DNA of 64,000 bases from Cryptomeria japonica (taxonomy: Eukaryota > Streptophyta > Pinopsida > Cupressales > Cupressaceae): the NCBI RefSeq assembly GCF_030272615.1, contig NC_081406.1, positions 191,153,891 to 191,217,890 of the forward strand. Direction: 5' to 3'. Below, one piece after another: positions 45,643 to 56,403 of the stretch; the first letter of the stretch is position 1; each line of letters starts with the position of its first letter. The notes below the pieces were generated by a model. The model saw only the letters and a program-made list of their open reading frames with translations, ran no database searches and had not been told where the DNA came from. The translations under genes and the position numbers were made by a program.

Positions 45643-45658
45643 CAAAGAGGGGCAAAAT
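45643..45658 (+). promoter_or_regulatory. Polypurine tract of the fold-back element
   Basis: 'aaagaggggcaaaa' directly precedes TGTATACACC. Confidence 0.7.
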
Positions 45659-46816
45659 GTATACACCTAAAAATTGGCTATGAGCAATTAAATAAATATT
45701 TTATATTTATTTAATAATTATTCTTCTATTAAATAATTAATTTGAAAAGATTAATTTATTTTATGTCTTTTTATTAATTAATTCATCTATCTTATTCTTC
45801 CAATTAATTAAATATCTAATATTAATTATTCCTTCTAACCAAGTTAATTAAATATCTAATATTTAATTATCTCCTCCAAACAATTAAATATCCAATATTT
45901 AATGGTTATTCTCCTATCCTATAGTCTCAAATATTAAATAATTTCTTAAATTATTTAATCTTTCTTATCCAACTCACCCTCCATCTCCACTTCATCTTCC
46001 CTTTGCCAACTCATCCATCATGTGGCTAAAGAAATTAATATTTCTTAAATATTAATTTATCATTTATCTCCAACTTCCAAACTTAATGAAAATTGTGTAT
46101 GTACACATATTTCATAACCATTTCCTATATTCTCTCCAACACCCCTACATCTTAGGAAGGACTTGAGTCCACTTGTCCTATCATGCCTAAATTTCTTCCA
46201 ACCATCCCTAGATTCTCTCAGTCAGCAACCCAGTCAAGGTGAGATGAGTGACACTTGTCTTCTCCTTCCCCCTTTCTCTCAACCTTCACCTTTGTTCATA
46301 ACCATTCAAATCTGTAGATCTGATCAGGACCATTGATCTAAGCCACATCATCTAATCCTCTCAAAGTCTATAAAATCAAGAGCTTCAGTTGAGAGAGAGT
46401 TAGACTTCAAGAGACTTCAAGTGCATTTTGCAAGCTAATTATATGCATCCGTGAGTTTTAGTTTTGAAGCAAATGGCAAATATCATTTTAGCAATATATC
46501 ATATAGCATTTTAGTATAATCATGTAGCATTTTGCATATCATAGTATCAGTTAACTACAAGTTATCAGTCCATTCTTCATATGCTATCTTGGAAGCCAAC
46601 AGTGCATTGTCTGAGAGCACACCATCTGCAACCAGGAACAGTGGAGTTAGGACACAATGAGACATAATCCATGAAGGTAAAATAATGTTTTATTTTAATA
46701 TGTATTTCATGAGGTTTCATTGGTTGAATTTGGATTTCCTATAGCATTTCCATTTGTATTTTGTGAAACTAACTTATTACAAGTAACATTCTAAGGATGA
46801 AATTCAAGCTCACACA
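45659..46816 (+). repeat. 3' LTR of the fold-back element
   Basis: 1158 bp, TGTATACACC...CTCACACA. It has AT-rich palindromic U3 modules, a TATA box at 46368-46377 ('ctataaaatc'), and a leader with 'agcattttag' repeats. Confidence 0.8.
46368..46377 (+). promoter_or_regulatory. TATA box of the fold-back element LTR
   Basis: 'ctataaaatc' lies about 710 bp into the LTR, just before purine-rich leader sequence. Confidence 0.55.
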
Positions 46817-47055
46817 ATACCAATAAACAAAATTCTAAGACAAAGTGTCCACATGATGTCTTCGACATAACCAAGTGTTTTCCATATCATTCCAAGTGTC
46901 GGTGATCATTATATCTTGCCGGTGTACCAGATACCGGTGATTGTGTATAAGTCACTTGCTTGCCGGTGAATGTTGTTGATACTCTAAAATGCCAGAGTTG
47001 ATAAGTTTTTAGTAGGTGTTGATATCAATGACAAAACCATATCAAAATACCAACA

Positions 47056-47433
47056 ATCTCCCCCTTTGGCATTGATGGCAACATAAGATGGAAAAACCAT
47101 CAAAGTGCCAAAACAGAAATGCCAAGTACCAAAAACCAACAATCTCCAAAAAGAGATCATAACCAGAAATCAAAATACAGATACAGAGAGTAATAATCTC
47201 TCCCAAATAACAATCTCTCCCCCTGGGAGCAACATGTGTTTTCCTTGTTCTTTTCCATACCAATCTCTCCCCTTTTGACATCAAATGCCAAAGTTATTAC
47301 TAAGCCAAGTTTATATACAAAATACCAATCAATTTAGTATACCAACTACTCCCCCTGAGAAGTAGCTTCCCATCAAAATCGGAGTAAAATATTTCTCTGT
47401 TAATTCTACCGGTTGATGACAATCATCAACTTC
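47056..47433 (-). promoter_or_regulatory. Polypurine tract and 3' untranslated region of Copia B
   Basis: 'atctccccctttggc' at 47056-47070 is the polypurine tract (complement). The rest is non-coding and holds further 'ctccccct' tracts at about 47215 and 47350, perhaps extra internal tracts. Confidence 0.6.
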
Positions 47434-48018
47434 CTAAGTCTCTACCGGTGGGGGTACAACCCCAAGATGGTCTCTGAGATATTCAAAAGTCTCCTTAGGC
47501 AGAGGTTTAGTAAAGATATCTACAATCTGCTCTTTAGTATTCACATAAACCAGTTTTATTTCCTTTGCTTCAACATTTTCCCTTAGAAAATTCAGTTTGA
47601 TAGAAACATGTTTGGTTTTAGAATGTAATACCAGATTCTTAGATATATCAATTGTTGCAGTGTTATCACAATAGACAGTAATAGGTTCCTTGCATTTTAT
47701 CTTTATGTCTTTCAACATTTGCTTAAGCCATAGTACCTGTGTACAGTTAGTTGTTGCTGCAACATATTCTGATTCTGCTGTTGATAAAGATGTACAACTT
47801 TGTTTCTTACTAAACCAAGAAACTAGTCTGTTTCCAAAAAAGAATGCTCCATCGGTGGTGCTTTTTCTATCATCCACATCTCCTACCCAATTTGCATCTA
47901 TGTATGCACATAATTCAAAGTTTTCATCTCTAGGATACCATAATCCAAGATTTATAGTGCCTTGTAAGTACCGGAAAATCCTTTTTACTTCTAATTCATG
48001 ATTTTCTCTAGGATTACT
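47434..48018 (-). pseudogene. Copia B RNase H
   Basis: The frame 47877-47434 carries RKSTTDGAFF, SLSTAESEYVAATTN (catalytic Glu), VYCDNTATIDISKN (Asp) and DIFTKPLPKETFEYLRDHLG at the end. These are the hallmarks of Copia RNase H at the C-terminus of pol. It is in frame with RT upstream but separated by a stop near 48017. The terminal VVPPPVET is followed by a normal stop. Confidence 0.9.
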
Positions 48019-49020
48019 CTAAAATCTTGAAACAATACATACTACATTCATAATATCAGGTCTGGTTTGTGTCAAATACAGTAAACCTCCTATCATAGAT
48101 TTATATCTAGTTGGATTAACAGGTGTAGATTCATCCCTTAGTGATAGTTTGTCATTTGTAGTCATAGGTGTGCTTACCGGTTTAGAGTTCTCCATCCCAA
48201 ATTTCTTTAATAAATCCTTTAAGTACTTGGATTGACTCAAGAATATACCTTTATCAGTCTGTGAAATTTGCAATCCTAAAAAGAATTTTATTTCTCCAAT
48301 CATAGACATTTCAAATTCTTGCTGCATTTTAATAGAAAATTCTTTACATAATCCATCTTCTCCTCCAAAGATTATATCATCAACAAATACTTCTATAACC
48401 AAGATTTCATCATTAGTCACTTTATAATATAAATTGTTGTCTGCATTACCTTTAGAAAAACCAATCTTCAAAAGATACTTATCCAATCTTGCATACCAAG
48501 CTCTTGGAGCTTGCTTGAATCCATACAAAGCTTTTCTTAACCTGCAAACCATATCTTTGTTATCTGTCAAAGAAAAACCATCAGATTGTTCAATGTAAAC
48601 TTCTTCTTCAAGATCTCCATTCCAAAGTGCACATTTAATATCCATTTGATATACTTTGTAGTTCTTATGTGCTGCAAAAGCCAAAAATAATCTAATTGCC
48701 TCAATTCTAGCTACTGGTGCAAAGGTTTCATTGTAATCAATTCCTTCTTTCTGAGAATATCCCTTACACACTAGTCTTGCTTTATTTCTGATAACCTTAC
48801 CATCTTCATTAAGTTTTTTTCTGAATACCTATTTGGTTCCAATTACATTTTTATCTTTATGCCGGGGAACTAATGTCCAAGTATTGTTTTTCTCAATTTG
48901 TTCCAATTCTTCTTCCATAGCTTTAATCCAATATTTATCTTCACATGCCTCATTAACAGATGATGGTTCAATTTGAGAAATAAGACATACCTCTTCATTT
49001 TCCAATCTTCCTCTTGTCAT
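48019..49020 (-). pseudogene. Copia B reverse transcriptase
   Basis: 49020-48829 holds the N-terminal part ([19 protein letters not shown]). After one stop, 48771-48019 carries [48 protein letters not shown], the catalytic VFVDDIIF, and [20 protein letters not shown]. All key residues including both Asp are present. Only two stops break the frame. It copies the element RNA into DNA. Confidence 0.95.
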
Positions 49021-49253
49021 AACTCCTTTAAACTTGTTTCCAATTATCTGATCTTCAGAATGATTCAGTCTTACATACCGAGGTGTCTTTGTTTGCTGCT
49101 GTTCCTCAGTTACTGTGGAATTTTCAGATGATACCGAGGTAACTGGATCTTCATTCTATACCGATGGATTCAGAGTAGGTTCATTTGTCAAAATTTCTAT
49201 TGCTGGTTCAGAGTCTATATACCTTGAAGTTCCTCTGAATTGTTCATCAATCT

Positions 49254-49848
49254 TTACATTTGTACTTTCAACAATTCTCTGCAGTCTTTTGTCAAAACAT
49301 CTATATGCCTTTCTCTTAGATGAATAGCCAAGAAATATTCCTTCATCACTTCTAGGATCAAATTTGCCAATATACTCATCTCTTCTGATATAACATTTAC
49401 TTTCAAAAATTCTAAAATATTTAAGAGTAGGAGTAATACCAAACCATAGTTCATGAGGGGTCTTACCGGTTTCACCTTTGATGTGAACTTTGTTGAATGT
49501 ATAGACCGTTGTACTGACTGCCTCTCACCAATATACACGTGGTAGGTTTTCTTCTGATAACATACTTCTTGTTGCATCTAAGATAGTTTTGTTTTTCCTT
49601 TCAACAACTTCATTCTGCTATGGTGTCCGAGGTGCTGATAGTTGTCTTCTGATTCCATTTACTTCACAGAATGTATTAAATTCCTTAGATGTAAATTCTC
49701 CTCCTTGATCTGATCTTAGACATTTGATTTTCTTACCAGTTTCATTTTCTATCATTTCTTTGAACAGTTTGAACTTTCCAAGTGCTTCTGATTTTTCTCT
49801 GAGAAAAGTAACCCAACACATTCTAGAATAGTCATCAATGATTAGCAT
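49254..49848 (-). pseudogene. Copia B integrase core and C-terminal part
   Basis: 49848-49618 has LIIDDYSRMCWVTFLREKSE (first Asp), CLRSDQGGEF (second Asp), and GIRRQLSAPRTP. A stop interrupts just before the NEVVERKN region that carries the Glu. 49577-49254 continues in another frame with sequence homologous to the C-terminal integrase of Copia C. Confidence 0.85.
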
Positions 49849-49962
49849 GAAATATCTATCACCTTGTAAGCTTTTAGTTCTAGCTAGACCACATAAATTG
49901 GTATGAATTAAATCAAGAGCATTATTAGATTTTTCTGGAATACTTTTGAAACTAGCTCTAAC

Positions 49963-50432
49963 TTATTTTCCAAATTGACATTCCTTACATACTGTATTGT
50001 GAGGTTTGACAATTTTAGGTAAATCTCTAACTGCCTTAGTAGTGCTGATTTTCACCATGCAATCAAAGTTTACATGACAGAGTCTCTTATGCCATAGCCA
50101 ACTTTCATCAATATGTGCAATTAAGCATGTCTTTTCACTGTTATTCAAATGAAAGATATTACCTCTAGTCTGATACCGGTTGCAATTTCCAAACTAGTTC
50201 TATTCATGATTTTGCATTTTCCATTTTTGAATTGTAATTGAAATCCTTTCTCAACTAATTGACCAAAACTCAAAAGATTATGCTTTAATCCTTCAACATA
50301 GTAAACAATGTCAGTGTTATGCTTACCATCAAGAGATATTGTACCCTTACCTTTGATCAAACAAGTTTTGTCATCTCCAAATCTCACTAAGCCTCCATTG
50401 TATTCTTGAAAGTTCAAGAATTTACCTTTGTC
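49963..50432 (-). pseudogene. Copia B protease and integrase zinc domain
   Basis: The protease motif DSGCSHHM sits at the end of the gag frame (about 50435-50460). 50417-50145 follows with RFGDDKTCLIKGKGTI and YYVEGLKHNLLSFGQL. After a shift near 50170, 50148-49963 holds the H..H/C..C domain (WLWHKRLCHVNF, VCKECQFGK). Confidence 0.85.
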
Positions 50433-51587
50433 TCATATCATATGATGTGAGCATCCTGAATCAATGGTCCACTCATCCTTTACTTCAACTTTAGCTGCCA
50501 AGGCCCGCTCTATCGGTTGAGTAGTAGGTGTCAGTTGATCTTCTGTTATAGCAACAAAAACCCATCCATTGTCCGTCAGATCCTCATCAAAATCATCAGT
50601 CACTCCTTCATCAGCAATGTAACAAGATTTGTCTTTATTCTTCTTAAATCTGTATCTCTGATATTCAGGGTTAGGCTTGCATGTTCTTCTAGCTTCTTCT
50701 CTTAGTCTAGCATGTCTATCAGGGCATCTTGAAGCCATATGACCAATCTTATTGCAATTAAAACATTTAAAGAGTGCTTTACCTTCATACTTACTTCCAA
50801 CTGGACCTTTAGGCATTTTCCTTGCAAATAGTGCTTCAAGTTCTTCAAGTTCTTCATTTTCTTTCTTGCTTTCTTCAAGTTCTCTTGCATAAAAGGCTTT
50901 CCAATCTGATTTATCAAATGATGGTGCAGATGATGTTGATGCTTTAAAGGCTAAATCTCTCTTTATAGTAGCAACAAGACCAAATTCTTCAATTTCAAAA
51001 GCAAAATTTTTTCCAATCAATGTATCCCCAGTTACTGATGTATTAGGCATTGTTCTTAACTCATTTATAGCAGTAACCTTCATTTTATATGCCGGTGGCA
51101 ATCCTCTTAAAACTTTTGAAACAATTTCATCCTCACTTAAGGTTCCTCCACAACATTTAATACCCAAAACAATCTCATTTACTCTTTCCATTAAAGTAGA
51201 AATCCTTTCATCTTCTTCCATTTTCAGATGTTCATACCTGACCCAAAAGCTTTCAAGTTTTGCAATTTTGACTGTGGAATATCTTTCATTCAGTGTTTCC
51301 AAATGATCCCAAATAGCTTTAGCAGTAGACCTATCTAATAGTCCCATGATTTGTTGATCTGATAATGCGCTCAAAAGTGCATCTCTTGTTTTGCAATCAT
51401 TTTCCTCATCTTTAGTCAAGTTGGGTGGATTGGGCTGAGTTTGAGTAGGAGAAGTATAACCATTCTTTGTAACATCTCAGAAGTCCTTTCCAATGCAATT
51501 TAAATGTGTCTCCATTCTGATCTTCCATATGCCATAGTTGGTTCCATCAAGTTTAGGACTTTCCTTCTTGAAATAGTTAGTAGACAT
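50433..51587 (-). pseudogene. Copia B gag
   Basis: The start is the ATG at 51587-51585 (MSTNYFKKESPKLDGTNYG), shortly downstream of the primer site. A TGA near 51480 breaks the frame, which is then open to the protease. It shows the Copia gag domain (LDGTNYxxWKxRMETHL, LLDRSTAKAIWDHLETL), a zinc knuckle CFNCNKIGHMASRC (about 50760), and a link to protease (DSGCSHHM). The gag forms the particle and binds RNA. Confidence 0.9.
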
Positions 51588-51628
51588 TGGATCTCCTCAA
51601 GCTATTAAACTTATGCAAAAGAGGACTA

Positions 51629-51643
51629 GGCTCTGATACCAAT
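51629..51643 (-). promoter_or_regulatory. Primer binding site of Copia B
   Basis: On the minus strand 'attggtatcagagcc' follows the 5' LTR end. It is complementary to the 3' end of initiator tRNA-Met, the usual Copia primer. Confidence 0.9.
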
Positions 51644-52708
51644 TGTTAGGTCCCTGAGACAACTGAGAGGGGGGGGGGGGGTGAATTAGTTGTCTAATAA
51701 ATTCAAACCAAAAACAACTTAACCAACTTAATGCTTAAAACTGTTAAACCAGTCTAATATGTCGGTAGACAGTTTTAATAGTTAATTGCAATACTAGTAA
51801 GGATTAATGCATGAAACAAAAAGACAAAGTCATCCACAACACATAACACCAATATTTGTATGTGGAAACCCTGTAAGGGGAAAAACCACTGTGGGAAACC
51901 TTACCCACAATAAGATGATACTACTGCAGATAGCAAGTGTATATAAAATGGGGTCTACACATGCAAAAAGGCCAAGCGCCTAGAGCTCATTGCTCAATCA
52001 CAAAATGGGAGTCACACTGACTACAGTTGGATGGTTAAATCCAATAAGAATGTACTGCTCAAAATAGCATCTTTATATGCTAAATTCAGTACCGATGTAG
52101 TTCTGATTGTCTTCTCAAAAACTCTCCTTCAATCTTCAAATGATGTCTGCGTGTATAGCTCTGCTTATTCTCGCATATACCTTCACACAATCCTTTTTCG
52201 CATTCCACACTCGATATTACAAATAAGATCTTGCATTTATACCATAACCTAGGACCAATTTTAGTAGGTTGGCTCTACAAGATATTACAATAAAATTAAT
52301 TTACATATCAATTAATACCTGATGCAAGAACCGATTCAATATGTCGGCTTAATGCATTTACAACAATAATAAGTCATCTCCATAGCATGTCATGCTGATC
52401 TGGAAAAGATAAACCTGTCGATGTAACTTGGACCTATTTGCTAGTAACAACAAATATGCAAATGCTAATATACCAATAAACAAAACTCCAAGACAAAGTG
52501 TCCACACGATGTCTTTGACATAACCAAGTGTTTTCTATATCATTCCAAGTGTCGGTGATAATTTTATCTTGCCGGTGTACTAGATACCGGTGATTGTGCA
52601 TAAGTCACTTGCTTGCCGGTGAATGTTGTTGATACTCCAAAATGCCAGAGTTGATAAGTGTTTAGTAGGTGTTGACATCAATGACAAAACCATATCAAAA
52701 TACCAACA
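51644..52708 (-). repeat. Copia B, right (5') LTR
   Basis: Starts TGTTAGGTCCCTGAG, ends ATACCAACA. It is uninterrupted and gives the empty site for the fold-back element around 52470. Confidence 0.95.
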
Positions 52709-52713
52709 CCGGT

Positions 52714-52794
52714 GTCATAGGATTGCAAGGTTGCCATCAATGACAAAACCTTCAATCACCTACAATATCTCATTGGAGTGTGCATTTGCCAACA
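52714..52794 (-). repeat. Element A, right LTR, second part
   Basis: 'gtcataggattgcaaggttg' to TTGCCAACA matches 37200-37282. It is followed by CCTAT at 52795-52799. Confidence 0.9.
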
Positions 52795-52799
52795 CCTAT

Positions 52800-53586
52800 A
52801 GTCAAGCTTTTTGTCATACGTGTATGCGTAATATTTCAGTTATATATCATTTCTCTTTTGCCTTGAGATGAATATTTGGCATAGCACTTTTTTTATTTTT
52901 TTATTGTCTTGCCTTGACTTTTAAGTAATGAAACCTACTTGGGTGTGACAATTACAGTGGTGCTGAAGTAGAATGTTAGATTTTTCACTAGTCATATGAT
53001 CAACTAGGTGTCTAGAATGAATTAGAGATTTTGTTAATATGTTTGAGATATAGCAATTGATAGATTTTGGGTTAACAAGTCTCAAATAGTGAAATCACTA
53101 CCCAACCATAAGAAAAGTGTCATCATAGAGTGATTTTGAAAATGAATGACCTTAGGATCTCAAAGACTACATGTCTGAATATCCAAGAAAGAAGATGACC
53201 CTTGTTTGTATTGAATGCAAACAAATGATAAAATTGGACAATTGCCTTTTTTTATTAATGTTGCTATATGAAAATACATAAATTTTGTGAATGCGATGCA
53301 TTTAAAAAAAAAACTATATGTGATGTAGTGCTTTGAATAAAATGATATGCAATGCAAATAGAAAAACCTAAACTAACCCAACCCTTAGATATGATATCGT
53401 TTAAGGTGCATGTTGTTCATAGGGCTAGGGAGTTTTGTGTAGGTAGTTCATTGGTCTTTGTTTTAATAGTCGGATAAAGATGTCTTTTCCAAAAGGATAT
53501 AAGGACTCAGTTAAGTGTACATGTTTAGCATTTCCAATGTTGATTTCCTTAGTTTTTGGATTTTATGATGAAACTGGGGTAAAGTC
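52800..53586 (-). other. TR-GAG-like element (minus copy), non-coding part after gag
   Basis: Continues the host of element A. No coding motif seen. Its left end corresponds to about 1320-1345 in the plus copy. Confidence 0.5.
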
Positions 53587-54098
53587 TTATGCAAAGGATT
53601 GGATAACAGGGATGGAAGAGTGAAAAACAGGTGTTGGATAATAGATCAGATATTGAAAGGTTGGTGCATGAGTGAATGGAAATGTTGGTGGGATCAACAT
53701 TGGCACACATCTCGAGGGATGGTGCAGTGATGGAGGAAAAATGGATCTCAAATTTTGAGATTTGGATGGAGGCAAAGCCAAGGATTTTGGGATAGAAGGA
53801 TCAAAAATGGGTGAAGGAGGTGATGGAGGAATAGATTTGGAAGGTTTGGATGGAGGAACAACAATTTTGGATGTTGATTTGGATTTTTATTTAGACTATT
53901 GTGCTTCAAGGAGTTGCTTAGGGATCCACATGGTTTTTGATTTTCATGCTTTTGTAGTTCCTTGGAACGCATTGCTTCTAAAAGTGCCTTAGGAACCCAT
54001 ATAACTTTTGATTTTGCTTTCTTTTTCTTAGTGGGCCTTTGTATCCTTTTAGATGGATTGAAGGTGCACGAAGATGTATGCCTTTGTTGATCCTGCAT
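53587..54098 (-). pseudogene. Gag-like protein, C-terminal part (minus copy), broken
   Basis: The frame 54098-53748 starts DQQRHTSSCTFNPSKRIQRP, then basic and Leu/Pro-rich sequence. 53781-53587, in another frame, has SLHHPSRCVPM and YYPTPVFHSS, matching 702-880 of the plus copy. The two frames overlap, so a frameshift lies near 53.75-53.78 kb. Confidence 0.5.
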
Positions 54099-54248
54099 AA
54101 GGGATGGAGGGATATAGGGTCCTAAAATGGATGGAAGGGATGAAGGGGAAGGAGTATATTTGGATTTTGGTTTAGTAGGGATACCAACATCTTGAGGAAT
54201 GTCACTAAGGCCATGTCCCTTAATATTGTCTTTAACACGAAGGGATTT

Positions 54249-54829
54249 TTACTTGTGAAGGTCTACCCCATTGCCTTTATAAATATGATGACTTGTAGGA
54301 TACACTTTGCTTTGGGAAGAAGACGCAAGTCCATTATGAGGTATGCAAGGAATGATAGGATCATGAGAGGGCTTTGTAGGCATGATGGATCCTTGAGGTG
54401 AACATGGAGGATTATGATAAGGAGATGAAGGGATACTTTGATCTTGACATGGAAGAGGACCATTGGATAGAGTAGGAATGGTGTTTGATTCCTTATTTTG
54501 AATAGGATCATTTGAAAAGGTGGAAGAGGCATCATGATCTTGCTCAGAAAGTCGATTAGGAATAGGATTTGGAAGGATGCTTTGCTCTTGATATGGAAGG
54601 AGATCATCTTCGAAGAAATGGAAAGTTATAATGGGATCATCATGGGATTCTAGTGAGATAGGATCTTTTTCAACCATTAGATGGAATGACCCTTGAGATA
54701 GCCCTTGAGGGTCAACATGAGAAGTTTCATCATTAGGTTCATTATTTGAGGGATATGGTATGGATTGTTGTTGAGAAGCCTTAAGAGATGGAGGCATCAT
54801 GGAAGAGATGGAGGCTACATTTGGGCCAT
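54249..54829 (-). pseudogene. Gag-like protein, linker part (minus copy)
   Basis: 183 codons, rich in Ser, Pro, Asp and Gln, homologous to 101-658. Upstream it is cut by Copia C. Beyond that element the gag zinc domain at 61893-62347 is in the same reading frame once the insertion and one target copy are discounted, so both are one former ORF. It ends with a stop near 54249. Confidence 0.55.
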
Positions 54830-54834
54830 TGCTA
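54830..54834. repeat. Target-site duplication of Copia C (left)
   Basis: TGCTA, repeated at 61888-61892. Confidence 0.85.
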
Positions 54835-56039
54835 TGTTAGACAATTCAAATAACCAGAAGACAACTGAAAGAGGGGGGGGAGGGGTTGTATCTATTGTCT
54901 CAAATTACCAGAACCTTAAGCAATTAAACTTTAATACCAAAAGCCAAAATATTAATACCGGAATGCATAAACCAAATACCAAAATAGCAGATAAACCAAT
55001 TAAGCATAAACAACAATCAGAGAATAAATACCATCCACATGGCACCAAGATTTGTATGTGGAAAAACTGGTAAAGGGAAAAACCACAATGGGAAACCTAC
55101 CCATAGTTAGCTAATAATTCTGTAGTAAGTATGTGAATTGCAATTGAGGGGCGTTCACTTGCAGGAAGGCCAACAGCCTAGAGCGCAGTGCTCATCACAA
55201 AAGGAGTCTCACTAACTATATAGAAATCTAGACTACAATCAGTAGAAATAAATGAACTACAAAGATAGCATCTCCTATGCCTGAGTATAGTCCCAGTTAA
55301 GCTCAATACCAGAGGACTAAATCCTCTTACATAAACCCAACTCGATCACCAATGATCAACCAAATCCTCTGCCTGAATGATTATTACATTATTAGCTCAT
55401 TACATCCTCACATATGATCTACAATGAGATCTTACATCATATATATACAAACCCTCGACCATAAACAATAAGGTCAGTCACCAGACAATAAAACAATTAC
55501 ATAATTAAAAAACATGTCGGCCAGAGACTAAACAAATAATATCCAACCCATAATACATCCTGGAAACCCATCAAGAGGTCCAATCCACACGTTACATTAA
55601 GCCACTCCATAACCTAGATAAAACAGAACCCAATATAGGTCCACACACGCTAAAGTAATGATCCCAATCAACCAAGTCTCGAACATGATCACCATCAACA
55701 TCCTGAATCTCTACTAGAAGTCGCACCAACACTACTTATGCATAACATCAAAGATCTTCAACAAAGCTCTGCCGATGAAACACTCGCCAAAACAATAAAC
55801 CAAGCATAGTAGCATACATGATAGCATCCGATCACCATATCAAAACCAACTAACTGAACATGAGAATGAATAAGACAATTCCATAACCCAAACATACTGG
55901 AGCATACTGGATCATGTCGGATCCAATCCAACCAGAAACCAAAAATCTTACCAGGACCAAAAGGATACTGGTAAATCAACCAAAATGGCTAGTGTTGACA
56001 TCAATACAGCACATAATCAATTTCTCTAAATGGCTAACA
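54835..56039 (-). repeat. Copia C, left (3') LTR
   Basis: Starts TGTTAGACAATTC, ends TGGCTAACA. 'ggcgttcacttgcagg' near 55150 corresponds to the hairpin block of the other LTR. Confidence 0.95.
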
Positions 56040-56403
56040 ATCTCCCCCTTTGGCATTGATGGAAACACTAGATGTTAAAAAAATCCAAGTGCCAAGAAAT
56101 GCCAAACAAGTCTCCCCTAATGGAAGACAACCAACAATCTCCCACACAAAGATATAGAAATGAAGTTCTGAAACAAAGACCAAACTCTCCTTGTGAATGA
56201 TATATCTGTAAAGATCTTCTTTTCACATATATCTATCCCCCTTTGACATCAATTCCATAAATCTAACAAAAATATCAAAGCAAAAATATAAACCACTGAA
56301 TTACAAAGATAACTACTCCCGCTGAGCAGTATCATCCCCACATCAATCCAGAAAGAATAATATCTCTGATAATACATATTGGACTGATGCCAAAAAGCAT
56401 CAA
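56040..56403 (-). promoter_or_regulatory. Polypurine tract and 3' untranslated region of Copia C
   Basis: 'atctccccctttggc' at 56040-56054 is the tract (complement). The rest is non-coding, between the RNase H stop and the LTR. Confidence 0.65.

Larger units (their letters stand above)
43801..46816 (+). mobile_element. Non-coding LTR element with a fold-back left end
   Basis: Flanked by ATACC (43796-43800, 46817-46821). The right LTR is 45659-46816 (TGTATACACC...CACACA), preceded by a polypurine tract. The left end begins like that LTR (TATATACACC) but after about 85 bp turns into the reverse complement of the LTR start, polypurine tract and adjacent internal end (43884-44058 against 45570-45745). 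The interior has no coding sequence, only repeats. This is a LARD-like, rearranged derivative of a Gypsy-type element. Confidence 0.8.
42973..47055 (-). repeat. Copia B, left (3') LTR, interrupted by the fold-back element
   Basis: Segments 42973-43800 and 46822-47055 together match the right LTR end to end. The interruption lies at 'gctaatatacc|aataaacaaa'. Confidence 0.9.
42973..52708 (-). mobile_element. Copia B: near-complete Copia element inside element A
   Basis: Flanked by CCGGT (42968-42972, 52709-52713). Its right (5') LTR is 51644-52708 (1065 bp). Its left LTR is 42973-47055, which is about 1062 bp once the nested element and its duplicated target site are removed. The minus-strand order is primer site, gag, protease, integrase, RT, RNase H, polypurine tract, which is the Copia order. 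A few stops and shifts break gag-pol. The intact left LTR of A shows the empty site. Confidence 0.95.
36474..52794 (-). mobile_element. Element A: pol-less Copia-type LTR element with two unusual ORFs (holds nested Copia B)
   Basis: LTRs of 809 bp (36474-37282) and about 804 bp (42250-42972 plus 52714-52794), both TGTTAGG...CCAACA, flanked by CCTAT. The minus-strand order is LTR, primer site, ORF1, ORF2, polypurine tract, LTR. The internal region of about 4.97 kb lacks any protease, integrase, RT or RNase H motif. Copia B is inserted in its right LTR with the duplication CCGGT. LTR blocks ('aaggccaagtgcctagagctcac', in part) are shared with B. The element is non-autonomous by inference; B-like elements are the natural helper candidates. 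Confidence 0.9.

Noticed and set aside
51629-51643. Possible tRNA gene piece
   Set aside because: It is the primer binding site complementary to initiator tRNA-Met; there is no cloverleaf around it.
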